64,000 bases of DNA from contig OW799236.1 in the NCBI GenBank assembly GCA_941918925.1, forward strand, positions 81,804,213-81,868,212, written 5' to 3'. The translations under genes and the position numbers were made by a program. Origin of the DNA: Phyto melanocephala. Taxonomy: Eukaryota; Arthropoda; Insecta; Diptera; Rhinophoridae. Positions within the stretch are counted from its first letter, which is position 1. Each line of letters begins with the position of its first letter. This document shows positions 1 to 12,842 of this stretch, in pieces. The notes under the pieces were generated by a model. That model made no database searches, was not told the DNA's origin, and saw only the letters and a program-made list of their open reading frames with translations.

Positions 1-2417
1 GCTTTTTAGAGGATGTTTCTCAAGGAGAACTCGTATATTAGGGAAGGAAAAGTTGTTATTAACTGTTTAATTAAAAAGAAATGATAAAAAGAGATATACT
101 TATATTAGTTAAACCAATGAAAAGGATGTAAAAACAACAAATATAAATTAAATTATTTTATTTGTTTTTTGAAAAGTATACTTAAGTTAGTTATTCAGTA
201 CCGAAACTGTTATATAAAATTTTATTATTTATTCACTCAATATTATTATAACAACCAGAACAGCAATTAATTGATTGATGATGAAAAGCAAAGGAGTAGC
301 AAAATATCGAAATAATTAATAAAATTTATAGATCAATATTTTTAACTATAATTGTAATTATTCTAAAATTTTGATCATTTTGAATTTAATGAATATGTAA
401 CGATTTGCGTTAACGGTTTTTTTATGAAAAAAAAAAACAAAAGGTGCTGAGTCAGTCTGGTGATCAGTCACGTGCTTCCAAGAAGTTATTACGAAAAAAT
501 CTTCGCCAAGGAATCGTTGGAAACACCTTAGCTTATTACCTTACAAGTGTAAATTTTCAGAGAACTTATCAATTGCAATTACTGCAAGTAAAGTTAAACA
601 AAAATGTGTTTTTCTCAATTGTGGTACTCTCAGGTTTAAGCTCCTGATCCCAGTTAACAACTCTCGCCTAAATGTTCTAGGTAACCCTTTCGTAATTACT
701 AATTTTGTCATTTGGTCAACAAACCCACCTTTACTTACGTATTCTATATACACCACAGCTCATCATTCTATTTTACTCTGATTCTATTAAACGGGTTTAA
801 GTCAAACAATTAATTTGCCAAGTAAGTGCAACTTTTAATTAGAAAAAGGTGGTATTAAAAACATCTCTTCAACGATAATTCTTATTAATAAATTATTTTT
901 TATTATTTAAGAAGTTTGTAATATAAGAAAATTTGTAATCATTATGTGGCTTTGATTACTATACCTTCGTGTAATAATACTTTAATGAAACGTATGATGA
1001 CTACTTTCAAAAATTATATGTTTTAAGTCATATACATGATCAAAGTATTGTTGCCTGAGATTATGATTATCTCAACCATATTTTTCTATGTGTATTATAA
1101 CTCCGTTAAAACAGAATCTAACAATACTTGGAATCTAACAGTCGTATTATTAAATCCAAAGATTATGCCTTGCATGCGCTAGGCGCGGAACCCGCTGACA
1201 TCTTCATATATTCATCCCGTAAAATTTTTTGTTATTTTACAAAATTTTTCAGAGTTTAATCTAACTTTAAATATCCCCGCTTTCAGAGAAGAACTTTATT
1301 TATACTTACAATAAATAAAATAAATAAAAGATTTAGTATCGAAGTGTAAAAAATCATTCAAAAAATTATTAAATTATTCTTAAAAAATATTTCAGGTTTA
1401 TTATTAGAGGCTTTTTTCTCGGATGTTGTACATAAATTTGAAAAACAAGCTGTCAACAATCCTAAAATATTTTTTATTAATATGGCTGTTATAGTATATG
1501 AAACTAATTTTTAATGAAAATTTGATTTATAAAGCTGTTTTAACTGTTATGAATAAGACCGTAAGAATTTTGTTTAACACAAATATAATTTTTTATTATT
1601 TTTAAAAAAATTCAACATTTGGATGTAAGTATTGTTCGCCTTGATATTTCTTTCTTTTGGGAAATGCATGAGTTAAACAAATTTCATATACAACTACACG
1701 AATGAAACTTATGTATGTATGTATGTACATTAGTATGGGTATGTGTATGTAATAGATGAAGCAACATCAAAAATGTAGATAATCGCAGACATAAACAATA
1801 ATAATCGTCCATCATCAGGCATTGGGAGTTTGTAGTTTCCTGCCAAACAACAGCAAACAACAACAGAGAAAAATTAACATTCTGGGGAAAATGATCACAA
1901 AACTTGTAAATGAGAAAAAAAAATACAAAATAAACAAAAATTCAAACAATCATATATCAAATACGGGGAGAAGTAATTTTGAATATACTTATAATCGTAA
2001 TATATGGGATACAACACAGTATTTTAATTATAAGTTGCAGGAACTCCGAGTAAAAAATAAATTATTTATATAAATGATACTTACAGCAAAAACTCTCATT
2101 GCTAAATAATGAGTTCAAAGTTCTTTAGATCTTCACTACAAGGAGGGACTCAAATAAGTACTCTTTTTGATAGCATTAAATAAGTACTTGATTTTTGTAA
2201 CCTAAATAACTCATTGTTATTATGAATTTACAAAAGTCATTCAGTTCTTTTTATTGCGAAAATTTGGTTGGCTTGTTTAAAATTAAAACAATTATGAAAT
2301 TTCCAGTTTAGCATTGAAAGTCAAATTACTTAATTTAATGTAAACTAGCAGATATTTACGATGACCATAATTTTAAAATCCAAATACACAACAAGAAAAT
2401 ATTTAACAAAAAAAAAT
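1..2417. other. Intergenic, no gene recognised
   Basis: I see no convincing gene here. The stretch is AT-rich with short chance open frames on both strands and a short TATG microsatellite near 1710-1727. No element ends were recognised. Confidence 0.6.
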
Positions 2418-3585
2418 CAGCCCAATTATAATTATTCCCCGAGAAATAAGTTCCCTCCTATTCTAAACACACGAGTAGAATGTTATTGCGGGAAAGGAAA
2501 TATCGAATTTTCATAGTCAGCTGTTTTGCTTTCAGCTGTTGTTGTTTTTGCTTAAAACTTGCAAATATTTTTAATGGAAAAATAATAATTCGAAATAAAA
2601 TAAAATGTTTAGTGTAGCACTTCAATTGGAAGCTGAAGCAGCAGAAGCTTAAGAACAGCAATATTCTATAAATTAGCAAAGAATTGCAAGGAGACAGTTG
2701 CGTGAGTTGCCACAAACGTTGTGAGTATAAAAAGATGTTATTGTTTATATTTATATGTTCATTTTATTTATGATTATTTCACTTTTGCAATGCAGATCCG
2801 AAAAATATTACAGGGTAAATAAGCCACCCTTTAAATATCTGCTAGACGAGTTAACGTCGTACAGTCAGCAGCGAATAAAGTCGTTCGCAATATCCCCACT
2901 TGTGAAACTAAATGTAGCTTTACTTTTCTTTATGGAAAGTGGGTACCAAATATTAAATGTTTCATAAAATTTTAACAGGTCTGTGCTAATGAGCTAAAAA
3001 TTCAGTACGTCGATGCCTCCCATTCTGGTGCATGCCACGACTCTTTTATTTGGAACTCCAGTAAATTGCAATCTTACTTTAAGAAAGAATATCTTGAAAG
3101 CGACAGCAATTATTGGCTCCTTGGTAAGGTTCTGAATGAAAACCAAAAATATTTATAAATAACTATTGAGTTTTTTACTAGGAGAAGCAGATTACCGTAT
3201 TGAACCTTGGCTTCTGACTCCTTATAGATGTCCAGAGGATGGGTCATTGCATTGTGTTCAAAAGAACCTCTAATAGTTTCTTGTTTGTTGTTAAATAACG
3301 ATATTTATTAATTTTTTCATAAAAAAATTAAAGACCTACACTTTTTTGAACAACTCCTTTGCAATTTGTTGGCGTAATTATTCCCAAAATTTATTATTAC
3401 AATTTCCCTTTAATTGTCATTCGTAATGCTTAATTTTTTCCCGGGGAAGAGTTTTCAAATTTCGAAGGTCATTATGAATAAGTGAATAAGGGAAAAGGAG
3501 AAATTCCCGGGGAGAAATTATTCAGAATAGGGGAGCATGTAATTGGGAAAAAATTCCCAGGGAATTTTTATTTCAAATTGGGCTG
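2418..3585 (+). mobile_element. Decayed PIF/Harbinger DNA transposon
   Basis: The element is bounded by imperfect terminal inverted repeats starting CAGCCCAATT at 2418 and ending AATTGGGCTG at 3585, with further matching TTCCC-rich subterminal sequence. The flanking triplets are AAT on both sides (2415-2417 and 3586-3588), as expected for the 3-bp target duplication of PIF/Harbinger elements. It contains a broken HARBI1-like transposase. At about 1.17 kb it is far shorter than an autonomous element, so a large internal deletion has occurred. Confidence 0.75.
2605..3273 (+). pseudogene. Harbinger (HARBI1-like) transposase remnant
   Basis: PIF/Harbinger transposases are DDE nucleases. The N-terminal piece (2605-2718) encodes an acidic/arginine-rich start with two in-frame stops and a downstream GT donor. 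A second piece (about 2794-2967) reads VNKPPFKYLLDEL...LNVALLFFMESG, matching the helical region of HARBI1. A third piece (about 2980-3273) reads IQYVDASHSGACHDSFIW and then WLLGEADYRIEPWLLTPYR, the region where the family normally has a G-D-S-G-Y catalytic motif. Here that motif reads GEADY, so the conserved Asp position is altered. The region with the first catalytic Asp is missing. A likely short intron lies before the last piece (GT near 3122, AG near 3181). It is non-functional. Confidence 0.75.
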
Positions 3586-3652
3586 AATGTGTTAAGTACA
3601 AAAAAACAAACTTAAATAATTTTTAAAAATACATAAATTCCATGTCAAATTT

Positions 3653-4775
3653 TATATACCCTTATATATATTCATATATACTTTTGATACTCATAATAAT
3701 GGGGTCAAATTAATATATCTCTATTTTGTTTTTGATGTCATCTTAGATTTTGAGTTTTTACATATTAAACTATAGTCAAGCCCTTTTATTAAATACCCAA
3801 ATCGGTTAGGCTAAGAAAAAATTATTTGTCATTCAGATTCTGAATAAATCCTAAGGAAATAAATTTATAATTACTACATTTGACCCATATATCTGCCATT
3901 GTGGACTTAAATTTGTTCATAGTCAAGCCCAAGGAAATAGTTCTCTCTTTTTTTTTATTTATTTCAAATGTTAAACGATTACCTGATAAATATGCGTTGG
4001 TTCAGCACTTTTATTTGATTAATATTGAGGGGGTTGAAGGGGGTAAATATCTAATTACCGGATTTAATCCATACATATGCTTATTTCTGTTTGCCATTTT
4101 GAAGCATCAGCCATCATTAATTCCAAAGGATATTTACATGGAGTCTGTCGGTTGAGATGAAGCTGAAAATTTAATTCTTGTTGGTAAATTATATAATAAA
4201 CACCGAGGCAGTTATATTAAGGAGATTATCTCCAAATCAGCTTAAAACCGATTTGACTTATTTAATTTTAAATAATTTACGACACTGCGATTTGCGATTT
4301 GGTGTCACTAAAGGTTTATTAGGAGCTTTAACAACTTGATTTATTTAAAAAGATATTTTTTTAAAATTATTTATGTATTAATTTGCAGATTATTGATCGA
4401 TTTGTCTAAAACTTTCTACAACTAGCCAGAGAGGGCTATTCTATATATGAACAAAAGTGTCAAAACATTATTCCAGAGGTAAAAATATTAATTTTGTGTT
4501 AAAAGTATGAGAAAAAAATATTAGCGGTTGTGTTTCTTCGCAGATATCTCAGCACATTTTACCTCGATTCTGCTTACTTTTAACACCTAGGTTTTTCCGA
4601 ATAGTTCGACTCTACATAGAAATATGTTCAGCATATGGGATTTTCAAATGATGATTTTAAAAACGCACAAACAGACGGTCAGTGCTTATAAGACTTCCTT
4701 TTTCATAAGCTTTCGGAAAATACATATGTATTTTAGGGGATCGCAAAGCTATATGTCTTTAACCATGCATGGTTA
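3653..4775 (+). repeat. Family A repeat, degenerate copy
   Basis: This is an old copy of the non-coding family A seen better at 13826-14858. Shared landmarks occur in order: a TATACCC start, AAGCCCTTTNATT blocks, GGGGTCAAA blocks, AACAGACGGTCAG, CATAAGCTTTC and a GGGGTCG-like segment near the right end. There is no coding capacity; open frames here do not resemble any protein. Confidence 0.6.
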
Positions 4776-6885
4776 ATATTTGAAGATTTTATTAATTGCT
4801 TATTTAAACTGTATTATTAAGATTTAAGCTATGTTAGTTTGTTTAAAGTTTTTTTATATATGGAAGTACAGAGCAAATACTGAACAGAAAATAAAATACA
4901 TTTTAATGATATTTTCTAATACATTTTTAATACAGTACAGGACTTTCGTCTCTGTTCTGTATAAAACGGATCGGATGCAAGTTTGATGTTATGCATGACA
5001 AATAAATTTTTAATGATTTTTTTATTATACGAAACACCCATATAAATTCCGTAAATTCGTTGTATTTGCTATTTATAATGTATTTATTTTTGAACTGCAA
5101 TGATGATGTATGTTAGTTTTATGCTTTAAATACATTTATTATGTTTCAACAAAAAAATAAAAAACAAATATGACTTCCAAAACGCATACATAAAAAAACA
5201 TTCATATACATATGTATAATGGTAGATAAAACAAATACTTATACATATTTTGCTTATTAATCCATTCTATTTCCTTATTACATCACAATAGATATTATAA
5301 ACTCGTTTTCTAGTATTCTTTTCGAAAATGTTGTAGTGGGTTGGTCTTATTTTTTGCAGGGATTTTTAAGCCATGACCATTTTTCATTCAGTGCTGTGTT
5401 TACTATCTTGCTCCCAAGCAATGTTTCTTTTCTACAGTTTTAAGGGATTGATTTTTGTGGTAAAATTTATAAAAATAAAAAGATAGTCTTTATATTTATT
5501 TTAGAGCTTTAGTGATGTATGTTTAAGAGTAACCACATTTTCTTTATTTCATTTACGGTTTCTTATTGTCTAAAATATTTCTATTGTTTAAGAGTATGTG
5601 TTTTATGTATACACCCCACCCCACTTAAATAATCATAATAATCGTATGTGTTAGATTTTTTCAATAGAAATATGTTTGGGTGGGTAGGAGTGTTTATAAA
5701 ATGTTAATGTATATCTATAGCAGGGCTTCTCAAAGATTTTTGTAAAGAGTTCCTTATAAATTTGTACGATTACTTAAATTATTTAAAAATATAATTTTAA
5801 ACTACAAGAACCACATTAGAATTACTCAAATAGGATGATAAACAAAGCTTATAAGCACATAAAAAAGTTCTTCAATAGACTTTTAAAATAATAAATCGAT
5901 TTATTAGAAATTCAAAGAATTGTGATAGTTTATTTATCGTAGTACCTACGAGATTTTTTCTTAAAAAATTTTATTTACTTCTAATACAAAAGGAAATGTA
6001 CTTTGTCGTAGTTTGAAAAAAAAATCTTCCCAAAATTTGCTATCACTGATTTTTAAGGTAGTGTACTTTAAAATACTACGCTACAAAAATAAAATTTTGG
6101 CAGAAATTTATAAGATGCTTGCAGTTGAGCGAAAACTATTTTGTTTATATCTTTTTATTTATTGAGTTGAACGCAGGAAATAGAGATCTTTTTACACCAC
6201 TTTATATAAATTATTGAAGCGCCTCAGCAAAAACTAGATAATGACTGGCTTTTACTAAAGAACACACTGTTCACTGACTGTTACATATCGCATGGCTTAC
6301 GAAGAAGCGTTTAATACTGACTTAATTTATAATGTGATATATAAGTACTTGTTTTTAGTCATTGCTTAGATACACACACAAACCAACTAGAAGCCATTCA
6401 AATATAGAACTACTTATAGTTTTTCTTTAGTTTAACACAATAAAGGTGTTATGCACAACAACAAACTGTGTCCTAGCTAACGCGCTGCTATCTTTCTCCT
6501 ATGGAGATTTTCCCATTAAAAAGTTAGCACACGATTTTATTTTATACATAATACCGTGAGTTTATATGTATGTAAGTTTTTGACAATAAGGGAAATGAAG
6601 TTTATTGATAAAGTTAAGACTTATGGATTTTCACAAATTTTTAAATATAAAATTAACGTATCGCAAAACAATCAAACTAAATTTTCGTTCTTAAAAGAAC
6701 CGAACAACTTCTCTAAATTTAAAATATTAATGGGTTATTTTGGTTATTAAAATCAAGTACTCATTTATTACCATAAAAGTCAGGACTTTCAAATCTCTAT
6801 TTATAAGCAAGCGTAATATGTACTTATTTGAGTTCACATATTTAAGCTTGCGTGGTAGGTACTTCCCACCAATGACAATGTTTAA
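4776..6885. other. Intergenic, no gene recognised
   Basis: AT-rich DNA without a supportable gene. A possible hAT-type left end (CAGGGCTTCTCAAAG) starts at 5721; see the separate entry. Short palindromic and A/T-homopolymer tracts are common. Confidence 0.5.
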
Positions 6886-8798
6886 CCCTTTAACTACTAA
6901 GACCGTCTGTAGAAGGTCATCTAAAAAACACAATTTAAAAAAAAACGATACATTTTTTCTCTTTGACACTCAAATACTTTTTAATGCACAGAAAATTATC
7001 TTTCGAACAGTGCTAGTTCAAACGTGCGTGGTTGATTAGTTTGCAAGCAATAATCATTTGTCTCAAGATTTTAGCGAAGAAATAGAAAAAAATTATTTGT
7101 GATTTTAGTGAAAATAAAAACTAAAAAAAAAAACTTTCTAATTGCTCAATCAATTCGGAAATTTTTCTGGTAATTACTTAAAGTGTTTACTTTTACTATT
7201 TGTTGCTAGTTTTATTCAAAATTCAAATACTTTGTTTTAATTGAGTTTTTTGTGAACACCGTCTGTAGACGGTGTTAGTGGTTTAGTAGATAAAAATTTA
7301 TTGTACGTATTTTTAATTTAATAAAACGTATTCGTATTTATCATCAGTTTTCTTCATAAATATTTAAGAAATAGTTCTTAAAAAATGTCCCAACAAATAC
7401 CAAAAACTATGGATTATAATAGGCGTAAAAAATTTAAGCTTTCTTCGCTGAGTGATCAGGAAATCGTCGATTTTATGGATTTAATCGAGGACGACAATGA
7501 CTATGAAAACTCTGATGACAGCGTCGAAGACCCTGATTACCGTTGCGACGAACTCAAGCCAGAAGACAGTTCAATGATAAACGATTGTTTGGAACTAGTA
7601 GATTCTTCAACATTTGTTAATGCGGTAAATTTGTCGTTAAATGTAAGCAACTTTACGTTAAATGAAATTAGTGAAGAGCAAGAAACGTCTATTGTTGCTA
7701 CCGATACGACACAGGATGTACCAACATTGGAGTTATCGGAGTCGATTTCAGTACAACGAATTCCGGAACTAGAAAAGACAGCTTTGTTTCAAGCAAAAAA
7801 AAAGAAAAACACGATCACCATTACCTCTTATGGGGATTTCGGGACCTCAAGTAGTGCCATCAGCTTGTGGCTTTAATGGGGGTAGTAAGTACTTCGAAAC
7901 CAATTCATGTATAAATAATTTACAAATATTTTTTTTACTAGACTTGTCTAATATCAGCAAGGATTCAGCTGAACTAAAGTCAATTATATGGCTTATGGGG
8001 TCGACATCACCATGATTTTGTGGAAGGATACAAAGAACGTAAGACTGTGTTCAACGTATGTTGGCACTAAACCTTTTCAAAGGGAAAATTTAGTCAATCA
8101 ACCAGCTAAAGTTTTTTACCATCTGCTTGATATGAGCATAACAAATGCATTCGTTTTATATCGTAGACTTAACGCTGAAAAAACCAAAAATTTTGAAAAG
8201 GACGAAAATATAAAAGATATGACAATGTATGAATTTCGGTTGAGCATTGCGAAAGAACTCTGTGCTTCCACTGAAAAACGACTTGTTGGTCGTCCTTCAT
8301 CAGGCGAAGAGCCAACTACTAGCAGTTCTGTTGAAAAAAAAGGAACTCATCCCGCTGCCAGTATGAGATTCGACCCAATAAATCATTTTCCTGAATGGGG
8401 GTCAAAAAAGTCATATAAATTGTGTAAAAAGTCGGATACACCCACGTTTTGTACTAAATGTAACATTCATTTATGTTTCTCAAAAGCAAAGAACTGCTTC
8501 ACAAAATATCACAAAAATGGATAATCCATAGTGCATTTAAAATTAGTTTTAATCTTATTATATTTAGCATTTATTTGAAATAAATTTCTGTTTTTTTTGC
8601 TTTACGAAAAATCATTTTTTATTTCGCTTAACCACTAAGACCTTCTACAGACGGTCTTTCAACTTTCTCTCCCATAGCCTTCAGGATACATTTTTTTGAA
8701 AAAAGGACTTCAAATTAGTGCTTTCCAGCCAAAAATCATACGAAAACCAAAATTATTATAACAATAAAATTCGTATTTCGATTTCAGTGGTTTAAGGG
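6886..8798 (+). mobile_element. Internally deleted piggyBac element
   Basis: TTAA flanks the element on both sides (6882-6885 and 8799-8802), the target site of piggyBac transposons. The ends begin CCCTTTAACTACT on the left and, read inward from the right, CCCTTAAACCACT. A subterminal motif GACCGTCTGTAGAAGGTC (6901-6918) is present in inverted orientation near the right end (8639-8656), and a closely related near-palindrome occurs at 7257-7274. The interior encodes both ends of a piggyBac transposase but has lost the middle. Confidence 0.85.
7385..8524 (+). pseudogene. PiggyBac transposase, internally deleted
   Basis: The N-terminal frame (7385-7876, 163 codons) is acidic, as in piggyBac transposases (EDDNDYENSDDSVEDPDY). 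The C-terminal frame (7988-8524) retains the region around VDITMILWKDTKNVRLCSTY, a FYHLLDM...AFVLYRRL helix and the cysteine-rich C-terminal domain (CKKSDTPTFCTKCNIHLC...NCFTKYH). Most of the catalytic DDD core between them is absent, and a second smaller deletion joins the STYVGTKPF region directly to the YHLLDM region. The stretch 7886-7941 contains a GTAAGT and a T-rich AG and could be read as an intron, but the missing core shows a real deletion. The product cannot be an active transposase; it could at most bind ends. Confidence 0.8.
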
Positions 8799-8802
8799 TT
8801 AA

Positions 8803-9102
8803 GTAATGTGTAAAGATGGAAGTATTGAAAAACTGTTTTCTAGTACATTCAACTTATGTTTTTTGTACTGAAAATTTTTGTTGGATGAATGCCAAATCTT
8901 ACAGTGTCGAAAAAAGAACTTGTAAAAACATTATATATTTAAATCAAGATTTCTATCAAGAAAAAATTTACAAGAAGAAGTTACAAACCGAGAAACGAGT
9001 AATTTTTTAACCGCTTGGGTTTTGAAAATTAAAAACACAGAAAATTTGCAAAAGTGAATAAAATATTTATTTAACTAAATACCTGCTATTAACTTTTTAA
9101 AG
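8803..9102. other. Short intergenic stretch
   Basis: No gene recognised; a 64-codon open frame at 8816-9010 resembles nothing I know and has strongly biased A/T composition. Confidence 0.5.
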
Positions 9103-9547
9103 ATTATTTCATGTAAATGTTGTTCATTCGGCATACCTTTATCAGCATTTTGGCCGGTATCTCAACAATAGCAGCTGTGATGTTGTCTTTTAGTAATGGA
9201 ACTGTAGCTGTAAACGAGTGGAGTTAGATCCCATAATAATCAAACTCGCCTCTTAATAGGTTCATGAGAGCGCATGCATGTGTCTTCATTTTGTTAAAAC
9301 CATATGTCAGTCAACCAAGTCAAATTCTTTCATTTTGACAAAAAAAAGGCGGGTAGTCATTGCGAGTAACCTTACAGGTGATCGAATAACACCATCCTAA
9401 TTGTTGGCAATGTAAAAAATTTGACATATAGCGATCATCATTGACACTAGCCGATATAGCAGGAATTTTCTTCTCCGTATGCACTCTTCGCATAGGGCTT
9501 GATGAATTACTGTGTAGTAAATTGAAAGTGGTCCGAAATTTGATCAC
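9103..9547 (-). pseudogene. Mariner-like transposase remnant
   Basis: On the minus strand the first part (9320-9547) reads like the N-terminal helix-turn-helix region of a mariner-type transposase (SPMRRVHTEKKIPAISASV, then a QQLG.CYS segment). The last part (about 9103-9220) reads LKDNITAAIVEIPAKML, the motif found near the C-terminus of the same proteins. The central DDE/D catalytic part is absent, so the two ends were joined by internal deletion, with additional frame breaks. No clear terminal repeats were identified. Confidence 0.65.
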
Positions 9548-10101
9548 AATAGAGTGAATAACCTTTTCGGTGATGATTACGACGACCGTAGCATGAATAT
9601 TAATTTACGAAAAATATTTCTCATACATCACGAATTTTGAGAATAAAATTTTATGATTTTCAATCATTGAACATTTTTCGGTTTTTTCGTTGTGAAATGA
9701 CAAACTTTACTGAGCATACTTGGCATTGCTGTATGTCACTAATATTGTTTCACCATAAACAATTTACTTTTACTGTAAATAATTTTTATTTTGGCTCAAG
9801 TTCATTTATTCCAAGGCAAATCCATAAGGTATATGCATCGCGGCAACAAACACAACAATAAAAAACACATTTATTTTGTTTTTGTATATATGCCGGCATA
9901 TGTCAAACAATTTTTTTTATTTTCTTCTCAAATTTGAACAACTTTTAAAAAACTTTATAGCGAAAACTTTTAATTCACGGTTTTGTATCTTTTAACACGC
10001 TTTAAACCAACTGAATCTGCGAATTATTTATTGTACAATAAAATTTAAAAAATTAAGTTTGACAACTGCAGGCATGACTTTTAAAAAAGGTTGGTAACGC
10101 T
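9548..10101. other. Intergenic, no gene recognised
   Basis: AT-rich sequence with no supportable gene or repeat end. Confidence 0.5.
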
Positions 10102-10480
10102 AAGGCGAATTCATACAGGTGCACTTATCAGCACATGATGATGGGGAAACATAATGTCTAAATTTGTTGAATTCTCCTTTATTCTATTTATTAATGCAGG
10201 AATGGAATATTAGATTTTGGATACCGAATTAAACATTTAACTTAGTTGTGCTTTTTATGATAATAAATTTACCAAATTTATGTATATTTGTTGTGCTTGC
10301 ACCATTTATAATGTGCTTCACAAGCACATATCCTTTTTTTAATAAAATTTTATTGAATAAAACATACAAAAACAACTTTTCCATCCTTGTTATACAAACT
10401 GGCCTTGAAAGAAAAAATCCCCTGAAAATTTGCTTTGTTGTATTAATTCGCCGTTGCATATACCTGTATGAATATGCCTT
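10102..10480. mobile_element. 379-bp MITE with 9-bp target duplication
   Basis: The inverted ends are AAGGCGAATTCATACAGG on the left and CCTGTATGAATATGCCTT on the right. GGTAACGCT is present immediately outside both ends (10093-10101 and 10481-10489), a perfect 9-bp duplication. The length of the duplication fits Mutator-like elements (9 bp) better than hAT elements (8 bp). There is no coding capacity. The open frames inside on both strands are not protein-like. Confidence 0.75.
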
Positions 10481-10489
10481 GGTAACGCT

Positions 10490-11751
10490 TTTAAAATGTA
10501 TATAAAAAAAAAAAAACAGTCAGCTGATTGGATACGAGTACCTTATGGATATGCCTTGATTTATTCTATTATTGAATTTCCTAAAATATTTTCTAAATTA
10601 AATTGATTTGTAAAAAATTTAATCTAAAAACCGAATATCATAAAAATACCCATTTTATGAAATCTTTTATAAACCCAATTACAATATATCATTTTATATA
10701 TATAATTATCATGAAGTATAACGAAGTGCTTAAACAAATTTGTAATATTATTCCCTCACCTTGAGAACCACTGCTCTACCTATTGCCCTATTTTTATGGA
10801 TTTGTATTTTAAGTGCGCATCGTTAGATTTGATAAATTGTGTAAATTTCAGTTTGACAGAATGTCAGCATGTTGCTAAATAGAGATTTCGCTTTATTAAA
10901 GTGTAATTTATTTTACCACTCGGTTTTAAAAGTTCATTAAATCCAAATTATTTTGTAGAAGAAATTATTTGAGGGTGATATAAAAAACCTATAGCGCTGA
11001 CAAATCCCTTATAAATATTACGCAAAAGAAAACTCTCATATCATATTGTGCATCCAGCAACAAACAATGTAAACGATATATCTCATAAACAATCGATAAC
11101 AATACTTCCTTAAACCCTTAAATGAAATTCTCCAAAAAGAAAATAATTTTTTTATTTAATATTTTTATCTCTGTTATTTAACGTATAAATGTGTATTTGT
11201 AGTTGCATTGCACTTAAATATTTTCTCTTCAATTTCTAGCTGATTTTTATGTATTTCGTGCCATTTCTTCATTTTAGCCTTTTGGCTGTAAATTTAGTTA
11301 TTCCATAAAACATTCACGTTTTGCAAACAAATTTATATACTTTTTTTTTACTTCTGTTATATTGTTTACTTCTTATGTGGACTGTATATGGAAGACATTT
11401 AAACTGAATTTGATTTTTGCATGCATAACATCAATGAAGTCGTAAAAATATAACAAAGTTGTGGATGGATAGGAAATCACTTCATATGTTTATTTATTTT
11501 ACTGTACATGTATGCACATACCAAAATATGAGGATATATGGGATTCTGCGAGGCTATCTATATGTGTTTTAAAAAACGGAACCATTTTTTAGTGGTTATG
11601 GAATGTAATACAGTTGTGGTAAATTCTAGATTGGTTTGGTTGATCGCAGGGACTAGAGTTATAGGTTGTCCTACTATATTATAGCGAAAAAAAACTTTAT
11701 TTAAATTGAAAAGTTTTCAAGTAATAAAGGGTCGATGTTAGAAAAGCATGA
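10490..11751. other. Intergenic, no gene recognised
   Basis: AT-rich DNA. A GATATGCCTTGA segment near 10548-10559 echoes the end of the neighbouring MITE and may be a fragment of another copy. Nothing else supportable was found. Confidence 0.5.
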
Positions 11752-12842
11752 ACTTAACAAATAAGAATGCTTTACTTGGCCGTGCTGAATCTGATAACAC
11801 CTTTCATCATCATATAAATACATAGGTACAGTGAATACGTCAGATTTCAGATTAAATGTTTAACGTTTTTTTGTTTTATTGTTTCCAATGCCATTCTAGA
11901 TTTAGACTTTGCATATATTAAGCTGTATTCTTCTATTCAAGGCCTTTCATTTGATACTTATTTCGGTTAGGTAGATTTAAAATTTTTCCATAGCTTACTG
12001 TTTTCTATTGGTCAATCGCTGGTATCAAGTGAACGCATTTGATACCAATATTAAGGGGGTTAAATTAAGTATATTAGATTTGACCCATATATAAATTTAT
12101 TGTATCCAATTTTGTAGTGGCAGACATCTTGGGTTTTATATATATTTTTTATAGTCTATTAAATTTTTCTAGTCAACCCCTTTTTAGCGATAATAATATC
12201 GCTCCTCTGTTATATCCAGAAGTTTAAAAAACCGATTTTAGTTTGTAAATTTTAAGAAAACCGTTGAAATAGTTGTAGTTTTGTACTTATATCTCAGTTA
12301 GCTTCTAGCCGCTTTGACAGTTTTTCTTAGCAATAATTCTTAAAACTTTAACTTGTATTTAAGTGTCACTAGCGTGTCCTAAAATTAACTAACAGCTTTA
12401 GTAACTTGATAAATTTAAAAAATATGTATTTAAACAAAATCCTATTGCCTATAACTTTGCCGATTAGCGTCGAGTATGTGCAATATTTAAACAAATATCC
12501 CAAGATTCATATCATAGCTTCCAATTCTAACAGACGTGTTGATAATTTATTCTAGGACTGCAAAATTTTGTTGTTTATGTTAAAAGAATGAGTAAAAACA
12601 GAAGCAGTCGTGTTTATTTGCTTCTATCTCAAAAAGCTATTAGCAATTATTCTGGATTTTAATAGCGATTCATTCTCAGATATTTACAAAATATTAATAC
12701 CCTTTATGGGTCTCTTTTAAAATTAAATTTCGACTTCCATAGTCAGAAAATGTATTCTTTATGGGGTCGCAAATAGATATTATAGAAATTACAAATGGTA
12801 TAACAAAGCTCTATATAAAACCTTGGCACAACAGGTAAGGAG
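11752..12842 (+). repeat. Family A repeat copy
   Basis: This diverged family A copy starts near the GGCCGTGCTGAATCTGATAA block and ends near GGCACAACAGGTAAGGAG. It shares the internal blocks AGTCAACCCCTTTTTAG, GCAGTCGTGTTTATTTGCTT and TATGGGGTCGCAAA. The 5' stem-loop has decayed. It is non-coding. Confidence 0.7.

Larger units (their letters stand above)
5721..10773. other. Possible hAT-type element ends, 5 kb apart
   Basis: CAGGGCTTCTCAAAG at 5721-5735 and TTGAGAACCACTG at 10761-10773 form an imperfect inverted pair of the type seen at hAT termini. The 8-bp flanks (5713-5720 and 10774-10781) share only about half their bases, so a target duplication is not convincing. No hAT transposase is visible between them. 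The interval contains a piggyBac element, a mariner remnant and a MITE that would have to be later insertions. Confidence 0.25.

Noticed and set aside
444..756. Overlapping 67- and 71-codon frames on opposite strands
   Set aside because: Some protein-like pieces but no recognisable motif, splice context or repeat ends; not enough to call a gene or transposase.
10229..10505. 76- and 85-codon frames
   Set aside because: They lie inside or across the edge of the MITE with the 9-bp duplication and have no protein similarity.
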